DNA from: Halobacterium sp. R2-5
Lineage (GTDB): Archaea > Halobacteriota > Halobacteria > Halobacteriales > Halobacteriaceae
Assembly: GCF_011734195.1 (NCBI RefSeq)
Contig: NZ_JAANTH010000002.1
Coordinates: 620,001 to 684,000, forward strand
Reading direction: 5' to 3'
DNA length: 64,000 nt
Below the pieces are notes generated by a model. It was given only the letters and a program-made list of their open reading frames with translations, did no database searches and had not been told where the DNA came from. A program made the translations under genes and the position numbers. Below, in pieces: positions 35,736 through 44,223 of the stretch (the stretch's first letter is position 1; each line of letters opens with the position of its first letter).

Positions 35736-36623
35736 TCACTCCCTGTTGAGAATCACGACGGCGGCGAGCACCATCGCGCCGCCGGCCACGGTGACGACGG
35801 TGACGGGCTCGCCGAACAGGAGCGCGCCGAACGCGACCGTCGTCGGCGGCTCGACGGTGCTGACGATGCTGCTCCGACTCGCGCCGATCCGCTGTAGCCC
35901 CGCGAAGAACGCGAACACCGGGATCACGGTCGACAGTATCGCGATGCCCGCGACGACCGCCCACGCGGACGGTGTCGACGGCACCGCGAGCGTCCCGGTC
36001 GCGAGCCCGAAGCCCGCGAACGAGACGCCGGCCGCCGGGACGACGTGTGCGGTCAGCACGACGGGGTCCGTGTCGCGGAGCAGCTGGCGAGAGACCGTGA
36101 TGTAGGCCGCGTAGGCGACGGACGCGCCGAGCACCACGAGGACGCCGGGGACGGACGCGCCCGCCGCGTTCGCGCCGACGGCGAGCGCGACGCCGCCCAG
36201 CGAGAGCGCGAGCGCGAGAACGGTCGTTCGAGTGATTCGCTCGCCGACGACCAGCAGCGCGAGCACGACGACGAACGCCGGGTACGTGTAGAGGACGATG
36301 GCGACCATCCCCGCGGTCATGAACTCCAGTCCGTAGAAGTAGAGGCCGTTCATCGCGGCGTACCCGAGCCCGCCGAGCGCGAGCCCCGCCGCGAGCGCTC
36401 GCCCGCGGAGCAGCCGCGCCCGGCCGGTCGCCGCGAGCAGCGCCCAGACGACGACCGACGCCACCGCGAACCGCCCGGCGAGCAGCGTCGGGACGGAGAG
36501 GCCGGCCTGCTGGGCGTACACGCCGAAGATGCCGAGCAGCCCGAAGCAGACCGCGGAGAGACAGACGAGGGCGACGCCGGCGGTGTCCTCGGAGACCGAC
36601 GGGAGCCGCTCGTGGACGCGCAC
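35736..36623 (-). CDS. EamA-type drug/metabolite transporter
   Basis: The 295-residue protein has about ten hydrophobic helices in two repeats, with the EamA signatures GLGYAAMNGLYFYGLEFMTA and ILSTVIPVFAFFAGLQRIGA. DMT transporters export metabolites, amino acids or drugs; the substrate cannot be given. It converges on the acetolactate-synthase-like gene at a 20-base gap. The ATG follows a charged segment (RVHERLPSVSEDTAG). Confidence 0.88.
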   Translation of the reverse strand: MRVHERLPSVSEDTAGVALVCLSAVCFGLLGIFGVYAQQAGLSVPTLLAGRFAVASVVVWALLAATGRARLLRGRALAAGLALGGLGYAAMNGLYFYGLEFMTAGMVAIVLYTYPAFVVVLALLVVGERITRTTVLALALSLGGVALAVGANAAGASVPGVLVVLGASVAYAAYITVSRQLLRDTDPVVLTAHVVPAAGVSFAGFGLATGTLAVPSTPSAWAVVAGIAILSTVIPVFAFFAGLQRIGASRSSIVSTVEPPTTVAFGALLFGEPVTVVTVAGGAMVLAAVVILNRE

Positions 36624-36677
36624 GGCCGTTCGTTTCGGGGCGGCGGTAATAACTCCCGGGACGAGCGAGCCGAGGCG

Positions 36678-38177
36678 CTACCCCTTGATGTTCGCGACCG
36701 GGAACGTGCGCACGACGAGGTCGCCGATGCCGAGCGCGTCGGAGACGCCCACGACCTCGTCGACGTCCTTGTAGACGCCGGGGGCCTCCTCCGCGATGGT
36801 TTCTCCCGATGCCGCCTTCACGTAGATCTCGTTGCGCTCGCGGAGGTCCGTCTGGACCTGCCCGCCGCCGTACTCGCGCTTGGCCTGCGTGCGGCTCATC
36901 AGCCGGCCGGCGCCGTGCGCGGTCGAGCCGAACGACCGCGCCATCGACTCCTCGCCGCCCTTCAGGACGTAGCTGCCCGCGCCCATGCTCCCGGGGATGA
37001 TGATCGGCTGGCCGACGTCGCGGTACGCCGTCGGCACTTCGGGGTGGCCCGCGGGGAACGCCCGCGTCGCGCCCTTCCGGTGGACGTAGAGCTCGCGCTC
37101 GACGCGGCCGCCGTCGCCGTGGAGGCTGTAGCCGTCCTCAGTGACGTACACGTCGTGGGCCTCCTTCTTCGCGATGTTGTGCGCGACGTCGTACAGGAGA
37201 TCCATCTCCAGGGCCTCCCACGACGTATCGAAGACGTCCGCGAACGTCTCGCGGACGGCGTGCGTGATGAGCTGGCGGTTCACCCACGCGAAGTTGATGG
37301 CCGCGCACATCGCGCCGTAGTAGTCGTCGGCGAGCTCCGAGCCCGCGGGCGCCGCCGCGAGGTCCTTGTCCGGGAGCTCCTCGGTGAGCTCCGGGTACTC
37401 CTGCTCGATGCGCCGGAGGTAGTCCGAGCACACCTGGTGGCCGAGCCCGCGGGACCCGCAGTGAATCAGGACGACGACCTGGTCCTCCCCGAGGCCGAAC
37501 GACTCCGCGGTCTCGTCGTCGTAGACGTCGGTGACGCGCTGGATCTCGAGGAAGTGGTTGCCCGAGCCCAGCGACCCCATCTGGTTGGCGCCGCGGTCCT
37601 TGGCCTTCTTCGAGACGGCGGAGGGATCGGCGTCCGGGCGGCGCCCCTCGTCCTCGCAGTGCAGGCGGTCCTCGCGGACCGCGTACCCCTCCTCGACGCA
37701 CCAGTCGACGCCGCGTTCGAGCGCGGCTTCGAGGTCGGTGTGCGACATCTCGTGGACGCCGCCGCCGCCCAGACCCGTCGGCACGGCGTCGAACAGCGCG
37801 TCCACGAGCTCCTCCTCGCGGCCGCGCACGTCCTCGTACGTGAGGTTCGTTTTCACCATCCTGACGCCGCAGTTGATGTCGAATCCCACGGCGCCGGGCG
37901 AGATGTAGCCGTCCTCGGCGTCGAACGCGGCGACGCCGCCCACGGGGAAGCCGTACCCCTGGTGGCCGTCGGGCATGCAGAGCGCGGGCGCGACCACGCC
38001 CGGCATGCACGCGACGTTCCGGAGCTGCTGGAGGGTCCTGTCGTTCTGGATGTCTTCGAGGAGCGTCTCGTTGGCGAACACGCGGGCGGGCACCCGCATC
38101 TCGTCGTCGCGTTCGAGCTCCCAGACGTCGTCCTCGACCTCCCGGAGCGTGACGCCGTCGGCGTCGAACGTGTTCAT
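36678..38177 (-). CDS. rtcB: tRNA-splicing ligase RtcB
   Basis: The 499-residue protein has RtcB motifs: MPDGHQGYGFPVGGVAAFDA, DINCGVRMVKTN, the GSLGSGNHFLEIQ metal site, IHCGSRGLGHQVC, PGSMGAGSYVL and SFGSTAHGAGRLMSR. RtcB seals 2',3'-cyclic phosphate and 5'-hydroxyl RNA ends with GTP and Mn2+, joining tRNA halves after intron removal. No intein is present. Archease is 1.1 kb upstream on the same strand, a well-known functional pair. It lies 45 bases after DoxX. Confidence 0.95.
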   Translation of the reverse strand: MNTFDADGVTLREVEDDVWELERDDEMRVPARVFANETLLEDIQNDRTLQQLRNVACMPGVVAPALCMPDGHQGYGFPVGGVAAFDAEDGYISPGAVGFDINCGVRMVKTNLTYEDVRGREEELVDALFDAVPTGLGGGGVHEMSHTDLEAALERGVDWCVEEGYAVREDRLHCEDEGRRPDADPSAVSKKAKDRGANQMGSLGSGNHFLEIQRVTDVYDDETAESFGLGEDQVVVLIHCGSRGLGHQVCSDYLRRIEQEYPELTEELPDKDLAAAPAGSELADDYYGAMCAAINFAWVNRQLITHAVRETFADVFDTSWEALEMDLLYDVAHNIAKKEAHDVYVTEDGYSLHGDGGRVERELYVHRKGATRAFPAGHPEVPTAYRDVGQPIIIPGSMGAGSYVLKGGEESMARSFGSTAHGAGRLMSRTQAKREYGGGQVQTDLRERNEIYVKAASGETIAEEAPGVYKDVDEVVGVSDALGIGDLVVRTFPVANIKG

Positions 38178-38222
38178 ACTCGGTGATGGGCGTGGAACCC
38201 GGGAATACGTTTCGTCTGGCCG

Positions 38223-39248
38223 CTAGTCGGTGGTCGTCGCGAGCGGCGAGCGCTCCCGGACGTCCGCGAGGCGCTCGTCCAGCGAGAGCGGCCCGGCGCC
38301 CGTGACGAACAGCGCCGAGGACAGCCCGAACAGCGTGATGTGCGCGAGCACGGGGTCGTCCGGCAGGCCGAACAGCGTCGTCGTCAGCACGACGAACGCC
38401 ACGGCGGCGGTGGCGCGCGTGAACAGTCCGAGCAAGAGGAACACGCCGACCGCGAGCTCCGTGAGACCCGCGCCGACGACCCACAGGCCGGCGTCGACCG
38501 GGACGACCGCCGTGAGGTCGTACTTCTCGACGACTTCCAGCGCCATCCCGGGGTTCGCGAGCTTCTCCCAGAACCCCAGCAGCGCGAAGTTGAACCCGAC
38601 GCCGAGCCGCATGGCGGTCGGCGCGTACTGCTCGTACGGACCGACGACGTCGTTGAACTTCGAGACCAGCGGGTGCAGCGGGTCGAAGCGGCCGTAGAGG
38701 CTGCCGTCGGTGGCCGCGACTCGCTGGAGCAGGTGGTCGGCGCTGGGCTTCCCCGACCCCAGGAGGAGGATGCCGAGGAACCCGCCGACGTACTCGCTGG
38801 CGAGCACGAGCTCCGGGCGGACGGCGAGCCCGCCGAGGTACGCCAGCAGGCCGACGAGCGCGACCGTGCGGGTCGCCAGCCCGAACAGCAGCAGGAACCC
38901 GACCACGACCTGGAAGATCCGGGTCGGCGCGACCACGGACGGCGAGAAGAAGTAGCCCGCGAACCCCGCGCCGACCAGCGGCAGGCCGACCGCCAGCCGG
39001 AGCATCCACGGCAGGAACGTGTGGTAGCCCCGCAGCGTCTCGCGGAGCGCGCGCACGTCCGCCGCCGCCGGCCGGTACCGGAGGTAGCCCGCCATCGCGG
39101 CGACGACCGCGAGCGCGCCGCCCGTGAGGAGCGCGGCGTTCAGGGGGTTCGAGAGCACCGCCGCGAGGAACTCCAGCGCGCGTACCGTCGGCGCGCCGTC
39201 GACCACGTAGTCGACGTGGCCGGGAGCGCCACCGCTGCCTGTGTCCAT
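38223..39248 (-). CDS. DoxX-like membrane protein
   Basis: The 341-residue protein has an N-terminal acidic stretch and about eight hydrophobic segments in two halves: WMLRLAVGLPLVGAGFAGYF, FQVVVGFLLLFGLATRTVAL, then RLGVGFNFALLGFWEKLANP, TELAVGVFLLLGLFTRATAA. Both halves have the DoxX-type GLATRT/GLFTRA pattern, so it is probably a duplicated DoxX fold, related to thiosulfate:quinone oxidoreductase subunits or redox regulators. The start at 39248 is preferred over an upstream in-frame ATG. It sits between archease and RtcB in what may be an operon. Confidence 0.8.
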   Translation of the reverse strand: MDTGSGGAPGHVDYVVDGAPTVRALEFLAAVLSNPLNAALLTGGALAVVAAMAGYLRYRPAAADVRALRETLRGYHTFLPWMLRLAVGLPLVGAGFAGYFFSPSVVAPTRIFQVVVGFLLLFGLATRTVALVGLLAYLGGLAVRPELVLASEYVGGFLGILLLGSGKPSADHLLQRVAATDGSLYGRFDPLHPLVSKFNDVVGPYEQYAPTAMRLGVGFNFALLGFWEKLANPGMALEVVEKYDLTAVVPVDAGLWVVGAGLTELAVGVFLLLGLFTRATAAVAFVVLTTTLFGLPDDPVLAHITLFGLSSALFVTGAGPLSLDERLADVRERSPLATTTD

Positions 39249-39299
39249 AGCAGGGGACAGGAACCCCGAGTGCAAAAACCCCGGCACGTCCCGGCGGAC

Positions 39300-39710
39300 T
39301 CAGACGTCGAAGACGACGTACGCGTGCCAGCCCGACTCCCGTTCCGAGAGGTCCATCTCGGAGTACGTCACGGCTTTCAGGTCGCGCGCGTGGACCTCGT
39401 CGAGCGGAACGCCGCGCGCGCTCCCCTCCGCGACCCACTCGCCGTCCGTTTCGCGCACGGTCGCCTCGTGGTCGACCGGGAGGACGCCGCGCACGTCCCG
39501 CTCGTAGATGAGCCGGTCGAGGAAGTCGTAGAGGAGGGCTTCCCGGCTCTCCGCGCGCTCCTCGAACGCGAACCGCTCGCCCGTCCCGGGGTCCTCGTCG
39601 GTCATCGCCGCCGCCATCCCGTCCGCGACGGCCGCGAACACCGCGCCGAGGCTCTCTCCAGTCGCCTCCACCGCCACGTCGGCGGTGTGTTCGCGTAACT
39701 CGAAGCTCAT
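39300..39710 (-). CDS. Archease, RtcB cofactor
   Basis: The 136-residue protein has the archease pattern: ELREHTADVAVEATGESLG, then ESREALLYDFLDRLIYERD and AVTYSEMDLSERE with conserved Asp/Glu for metal binding. Archease helps RtcB turn over by guanylylation. The ATG at 39710 gives MSFELREHTADV. Together with RtcB 1.1 kb downstream on the same strand it supplies tRNA-splicing ligase function, with the DoxX gene in between. Confidence 0.93.
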   Translation of the reverse strand: MSFELREHTADVAVEATGESLGAVFAAVADGMAAAMTDEDPGTGERFAFEERAESREALLYDFLDRLIYERDVRGVLPVDHEATVRETDGEWVAEGSARGVPLDEVHARDLKAVTYSEMDLSERESGWHAYVVFDV

Positions 39711-39796
39711 CCCGGATTCCCCCAAGTGGCCCTCAGCATCGTTCGCCGAGACGCCGACGACCCGGGAAAGCGTTACGGCGTCCGGCGACGGTGGAA

Positions 39797-39803
39797 TTAT
39801 ATT
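39797..39803 (+). promoter_or_regulatory. TATA-like box of GNAT gene
   Basis: TTATATT lies 24-30 bases before the GTG start at 39827, a strong TATA-like match in G+C-rich sequence. It supports the GTG and a leaderless transcript. Confidence 0.6.
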
Positions 39804-39826
39804 CGCTGGCCTGCTACCCCCTTCCA

Positions 39827-40306
39827 GTGAGTGTCACGGTCGACGAGCGCGTGGTGCCCCCGGGCAGCGACGACCACCTCGACGCTGCCTGGGAGCTGAA
39901 AGAGCGAATCCGCGACAGCGAGAGCCTCCTCAAGCAGCGGCGGGGCTTCTTCGCGAACGCCTACCGCCGCTCGTCGGTCTACTGCTTCCTCGACGGCGAC
40001 GACATGGTCGGGTTCGCCGCGGCGCGCTCGGACGGCTACATCCTCTTCCTCGCGGTCGCCCCCGAGTACCGCGGCGAGGGCTACGGCGAACGCCTCGTCG
40101 CCCGCGTCACCGAGGACGCCGGCAAAGCATCCTGTCACGCCCGCCAGAGCAACGACAGCGCCGTCGCGTTCTACGAACACCTCGGCTTCAGCGTCGAGCG
40201 CGAGATCGCGAACTACTACGAGGACGGCGAGGGCGCCTACTACCTCCGCCTCGGCGACCGCGCCCGAATTCGGGACCGGATTTCCGAGCTGTTGCGCGGT
40301 CGGTAG
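39827..40306 (+). CDS. GNAT-family N-acetyltransferase
   Basis: The 159-residue protein shows GNAT motifs: LFLAVAPEYRGEGYGERLVA (acetyl-CoA loop region RGEGYG), then NDSAVAFYEHLGFSVEREI, as in RimI-type enzymes. It starts VSVTVDERVVPPG at a GTG. It probably acetylates an amino-terminal or small-molecule amine; the substrate is unknown. It stands alone between archease (divergent) and the cloverleaf repeat B. Confidence 0.82.
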   Translation: MSVTVDERVVPPGSDDHLDAAWELKERIRDSESLLKQRRGFFANAYRRSSVYCFLDGDDMVGFAAARSDGYILFLAVAPEYRGEGYGERLVARVTEDAGKASCHARQSNDSAVAFYEHLGFSVEREIANYYEDGEGAYYLRLGDRARIRDRISELLRGR

Positions 40307-40370
40307 TACGCGGTTCTGACTGCGGAGTCTGGGTTTTGAGCAGTGACGACTTCGAGGATGTGAACACTTC

Positions 40371-40607
40371 GAAAGCCCCGGCGGGCTCGCTGCCTGCGGC
40401 TCGCTGCGCTGCGGTGCTTACTTCGCCTCGACTAGCGAGCCCGCCGCCCCTTTCAGTCCACCCGTGCTGGCTGACCAACCGGTAGCTGGATGGACTGAAA
40501 GGGGCGAGGCTGTAGACGAAGGCGCGCGACGTAAGCACCGCAGGAACGAGCAGAGCGAGTGACGAGGAGCACAGCGAGCGCACCGAGTCTACAGCCTCGA
40601 GGCTTTC
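40371..40607. repeat. Cloverleaf inverted-repeat element, copy B
   Basis: The same plan as copy A: outer stem GAAAGCC (40371-40377) with GGCTTTC (40601-40607); left arm 40379-40391 with 40434-40446 (13 bp perfect); central stem 40446-40460 with 40491-40505 (15 bp perfect); right arm 40505-40517 with 40587-40599 (13 bp perfect). The central stem is nearly identical to copy A. The left-arm stem sequence is unlike that of A, yet both pair perfectly. The right arm read in reverse resembles the left arm of A. It lies between the GNAT gene and priS. It encodes nothing recognisable. Confidence 0.75.
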
Positions 40608-40704
40608 CGGGGTATCGAAACCGACAGAGTACGTGATGCGGGACGTGTCGACGCGGTGCCGTTTCTAGGCCGAACTTACCACGAGCCACGAGAGAGACGA
40701 CACG

Positions 40705-40712
40705 CATTTACC
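40705..40712 (+). promoter_or_regulatory. TATA-like box of priS
   Basis: CATTTACC lies about 27-34 bases before the priS ATG at 40739, the spacing of a leaderless promoter. Confidence 0.5.
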
Positions 40713-40738
40713 CGCGGTGGGCGTACGCGTTTCCCGCT

Positions 40739-41914
40739 ATGGAGGAACGGACCCGCGCGTATCTCCGGGGGCGGTTCGGGGACTTCTACCGCCGCTCGGA
40801 GGTCGAGCTCCCGCCGCGCGCCGACGACCGCGAGTGGGGGTACATTCCGTGGACGTCGGGGCCGGACACGACGATGGTCCGGCACAAGTCCACGCTCGAC
40901 CTGGGGAACACGTCGGCGTTCCTCGAACGGGAGCGACCCCGCCACGTCTACTTCTCGGCGGGGTTCTACGAGACGCCGGGTGCGGCGACGATGGAGCAGA
41001 AGAACTGGCAGGGGTCGGACCTCGTCTTCGACCTGGACGCCGACCACCTGCCGAGCGTGACGCTCGGCGAGGACACGTACGCGCAGATGCTCGCGAAGTG
41101 CAAGGACGCGCTCTACCGGCTGCTGGACTTCCTCGAACGGGACTTCGGGTTCGAGGACCTGACGGTGACGTTCTCCGGGGGCCGAGGGTACCACGTGCAC
41201 GTCCGGGACGACGGCGTCCACGACCTCGAACGCGAGCAGCGCCGGGAGATCGTGGACTACGTGCGCGGGAACGAACTCGACCTCGACTCGCTCGTTCGCG
41301 AGGAGACCGTCGAGGGGCTCGGGCTGAAGAATCCGACGAACAAGCGCGTGCTGCCCGCTGACGGCGGCTGGGGGCGGCGGGTGACCGAGCGCCTCGGAGC
41401 GTTCGCGGACGACCTTCTCGAACGCGGCGAGGACGACGCCGTCGAGTACCTCTCCGGGATGGACGGCGTCGGCGAGAAGTCCGCACGCGCCATCTACAAC
41501 GCCGTCGCGAACAACACGGAGGCGGTCAGGCGGGGGAACGTCGACGTGCACCCGGCGTTCCTCAAAGTCGCGCGGAAGCACGTCGAGGAGACCGTCGAGG
41601 CGGAGAACGCGCCCATCGACGAGCCCGTGACGACGGACACGAACCGCCTGATTCGGCTACCGGGGACGCTGCACGGCGGTAGCGGGCTGCGCGTGCGTCG
41701 GCTCACTCGGGAGCAGCTCGACGACTTCGACCCGCTCGCCGACGCCGTCCCCGAGACGTTCGTCGGCCACGACATCACCGTCGAAGTCGAGGGCGAGCAC
41801 ACGCTGGAGCTGCTCGGGGAAACGCTTACGGTACGACCGGGCGTCGTATCGGTCCCAGAGTACGCGGGCGTCTTCCTGATGGCCCGCGGGAACGCGGAGA
41901 AAGCCAAGCAATGA
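40739..41914 (+). CDS. priS: DNA primase small (catalytic) subunit
   Basis: The 391-residue protein has the archaeal/eukaryotic primase catalytic motif DLVFDLDADHLPS, then VTFSGGRGYHVHVRDDG, and ends in a C-terminal domain with TDTNRLIRLPGTLHGGSG. PriS makes RNA primers, working with PriL (not in the window). It is full length, with no intein. The next gene starts in a 4-base overlap (ATGA), so GINS is co-translated with PriS, as reported for archaeal replication genes. Confidence 0.95.
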   Translation: MEERTRAYLRGRFGDFYRRSEVELPPRADDREWGYIPWTSGPDTTMVRHKSTLDLGNTSAFLERERPRHVYFSAGFYETPGAATMEQKNWQGSDLVFDLDADHLPSVTLGEDTYAQMLAKCKDALYRLLDFLERDFGFEDLTVTFSGGRGYHVHVRDDGVHDLEREQRREIVDYVRGNELDLDSLVREETVEGLGLKNPTNKRVLPADGGWGRRVTERLGAFADDLLERGEDDAVEYLSGMDGVGEKSARAIYNAVANNTEAVRRGNVDVHPAFLKVARKHVEETVEAENAPIDEPVTTDTNRLIRLPGTLHGGSGLRVRRLTREQLDDFDPLADAVPETFVGHDITVEVEGEHTLELLGETLTVRPGVVSVPEYAGVFLMARGNAEKAKQ

Positions 41915-42786
41915 ACCTCGAAGACCTGCGAGCGGCCCAGACGCGCGAGCGCGCGACCGACGGCCTCCAGGAGCTGCGGGACTCGTTCTACGGCGACGTC
42001 GCCGCGTACATCTCGGACCTCAAAGAGCAGCGTGAAGCGGCGGCGAGCGCGGCCGACGACCCGTTCGGCGACCCCGAGGTCCAGGAGCTGACGGACAAGA
42101 TCGAGACCGCCGAGCAGGTCGCGGAGGCCATCTACGAGCGACGCATGGGCAAACTCGTGAAGCAGGCGAGCCTCGCTGCCGCGGGGATGCCCGACGACGC
42201 GGAGGGGCTCACGGACGAGGAGCGCGCGCTGTACGGCGACCTCGTCGAGCGCATCGAGGCGAACAAGAACCACGTCCTCGACGTCATCGCGGGGGACGCC
42301 GACCCCGAGAGTGACGACGAGCGCGCGGCGCCCGACAACGCGGAGAGCGCGCCGCTCGGGGACGCTCCGACCACCGAGACGCCGGCGCCGAACGACACGC
42401 CCGCCGATTCGTCCGCGGCGGCCGCGATGGGCGGGGGTCTGGACGCCGACGAGGAGTCGGAGCCCGCCGGCGCGGACTCCGAACCCGACCGCCAGCCCGC
42501 GGAGCCGGTGCCGCCGGAGGCAGTCGCGGAGGACCTGCAACGCGTCGCCGGCGACGAGGAGGAAGACGATGCTGGCGAGGAGGGAGCCACCGACAGCACG
42601 GACGCCGGCGGCGACGTGGACCGAACCCGGGTGCGCGTGACCGACGACGTCGGCGAGATTTTCGGCGTCGACGAGCGGCCGTACACGCTCGAAGCAGAGG
42701 ACGTGGTGACGCTGCCCGAGGAGAACGCCGCGCCGCTCGTCGAGAAGGGCGCCGCCGAGGAGCTGGACGCCGGGAAGCGGGACTGA
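41911..42786 (+). CDS. GINS complex subunit (GINS51/15-type)
   Basis: The 291-residue protein has the alpha-helical GINS A-domain (about 1-125: LRAAQTRERATDGLQELRDS, KLVKQASLAAAGMPDDAEGL) and a short beta-domain at the C-terminus (about 240-291: RVRVTDDVGEIFGVDERPYT). They are joined by a very acidic, Ala/Pro-rich linker of over 100 residues (about 130-235), unusually long compared with other archaeal GINS (about 180 residues in total). GINS bridges MCM and primase at the fork. The overlap with priS supports the partnership. Confidence 0.88.
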   Translation: MNLEDLRAAQTRERATDGLQELRDSFYGDVAAYISDLKEQREAAASAADDPFGDPEVQELTDKIETAEQVAEAIYERRMGKLVKQASLAAAGMPDDAEGLTDEERALYGDLVERIEANKNHVLDVIAGDADPESDDERAAPDNAESAPLGDAPTTETPAPNDTPADSSAAAAMGGGLDADEESEPAGADSEPDRQPAEPVPPEAVAEDLQRVAGDEEEDDAGEEGATDSTDAGGDVDRTRVRVTDDVGEIFGVDERPYTLEAEDVVTLPEENAAPLVEKGAAEELDAGKRD

Positions 42787-42905
42787 TGCGTCGCTGCCGA
42801 GATCCGAACTGGTCGATACGGTGAACGTACGCGACACGTAACCGCCGTCGACCTGTATTCACCTGGTAACAATTCACTAAGTGCGCCTCTCCGTTAGTCG
42901 GAGCG

Positions 42906-43583
42906 ATGGCCATCGAAGCGTCGTTCACGGTCCCGCGGGACGACTTCCCGATGGGTGTCGTCTTCGAGGAATTCGCCGACGCCACCGTCGAACTCGACAG
43001 GGTCGTGCCGACGACGGAGGCCGTCGTCCCCTACTTCTGGATTCGCGCCGACGACCTCCCGGACGCCGACGCGATCGCGGCGAGCCTGGCCGACGACGCC
43101 GGCATCAGCGACGCCCACGTCGTCGACGAGGTGGACGAACAGCTGTTCGTTCGCATCGACTGGAACCTCGACCACGAGAGCGTGCTGACCGCGATCGTCG
43201 ACACGGACGTCACGCTGCTGTCCGGCGTCGGCACCGGCAGCCAGTGGACGTTCGAGGTCCGCGCGAGCGAGCAACGCGAGCTCTCGGAGTTCCAGACGTA
43301 CTGCCGGCGGCGGGACATCCCTATCGACCTGACGCAACTGCACGCGCTCTCCCGATTGGAGGGCGACCACGAGTACGACCTGACGGAGGGACAGCAGGAG
43401 GCGTTAGAGCTTGCGTACTCCCGCGGGTACTTCGACTCGCCGCGGGAGGCAACGCAGGACGACCTCGCCGACGAACTCGGTATCAGCCGTCAGGCCGTGT
43501 CCTCGCGCCTGCAGCGAGGTATGCGACGCATACTCGCGAACACGCTCGTCGCTCCCGGCGGGCGGGGCTCCGGGAAACGGTAA
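42906..43583 (+). CDS. Bat-type transcriptional regulator with HTH_10
   Basis: The 225-residue protein has an N-terminal sensor-like domain (about 1-150) and a C-terminal HTH of the bacterio-opsin-activator kind: TEGQQEALELAYSRGYFDSP, then DDLADELGISRQAVSSRLQR. This is the halophile family whose prototype is Bat. Target genes cannot be predicted. Upstream at 42787-42905 is a promoter-sized gap containing ATTCACTAAG. It is followed 60 bases later by the HalOD1 gene. Another member of the family lies at 55035. Confidence 0.85.
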   Translation: MAIEASFTVPRDDFPMGVVFEEFADATVELDRVVPTTEAVVPYFWIRADDLPDADAIAASLADDAGISDAHVVDEVDEQLFVRIDWNLDHESVLTAIVDTDVTLLSGVGTGSQWTFEVRASEQRELSEFQTYCRRRDIPIDLTQLHALSRLEGDHEYDLTEGQQEALELAYSRGYFDSPREATQDDLADELGISRQAVSSRLQRGMRRILANTLVAPGGRGSGKR

Positions 43584-43642
43584 AAAAGGTGTTGCGCGAG
43601 CAAAAATCACGCTCTAACGGCACGCTCCCTTTCGTCTGGTCG

Positions 43643-44068
43643 ATGGCATCCTCTCAGGTAATTTCGCAGGGACTCGACATCGTCGACTCCATCGACGCGG
43701 TCCGGTTCGACACCACACACCACGTCTTCCGCGCGGACTACGACGCGTCCCGGGAATCCGTGGCGCTGGCGACCGTCGCGGTCGTCGCGACCGCCGAAGA
43801 CCGCGACCCGGCGGACCTCGCGCCGCTCCAGTCGGCCATCGACACGGACGCCCTCGAATCGCTGTTCGCCGCATCCGACGACGTCTCGAACGGCTGCCGG
43901 CTGACCTTCGAGTACGAGGGGTTCGAAGTGACCGTCTTCAGCGGCGGCGTCATCGAGGCCGTCCCGATGGACGCGCCCAACCCCCGCCTCGACGCGGCTG
44001 CCGGCGTCGAACCGACGATAGAGGACGCCTCGCAGGCGAACACCGTCCCGGAGCACGCCGACGACTAG
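43643..44068 (+). CDS. HalOD1 output-domain protein
   Basis: The 141-residue protein shows the HalOD1 core: VALATVAVVATAEDRDPADL, DALESLFAAS and RLTFEYEGFEVTVFSGGVIE. In haloarchaea this domain is the common output module of two-component or stress-related pathways, often next to Bat-like regulators, as here. The start ATG at 43643 is preceded by non-coding sequence, so the frame opened upstream is not real. From 44069 to 44223 there is no gene. Confidence 0.8.
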   Translation: MASSQVISQGLDIVDSIDAVRFDTTHHVFRADYDASRESVALATVAVVATAEDRDPADLAPLQSAIDTDALESLFAASDDVSNGCRLTFEYEGFEVTVFSGGVIEAVPMDAPNPRLDAAAGVEPTIEDASQANTVPEHADD

Positions 44069-44223
44069 CGACCCGTCGACCGACAGAACGCGGTTTTGCT
44101 GCGCGCGAACGGCACACAGCGACGCGTCTCGGGGTTCGTGCGGACCCTCGTGCTGCAGCTACGCGTGAATCAGCAATCGCGAAAAAGCGCTAGCAGTGCG
44201 GCCGCGGCGGCAGTAGGACGGTC

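Noticed and set aside
36045-38186. A 713-codon plus-strand frame over the RtcB gene
   Set aside because: Antisense to rtcB, which has clear motifs on the other strand.
40371-40607. CRISPR array for the repeated CTTTCAGTCC motif
   Set aside because: Only two inverted copies per element with no regular spacers.
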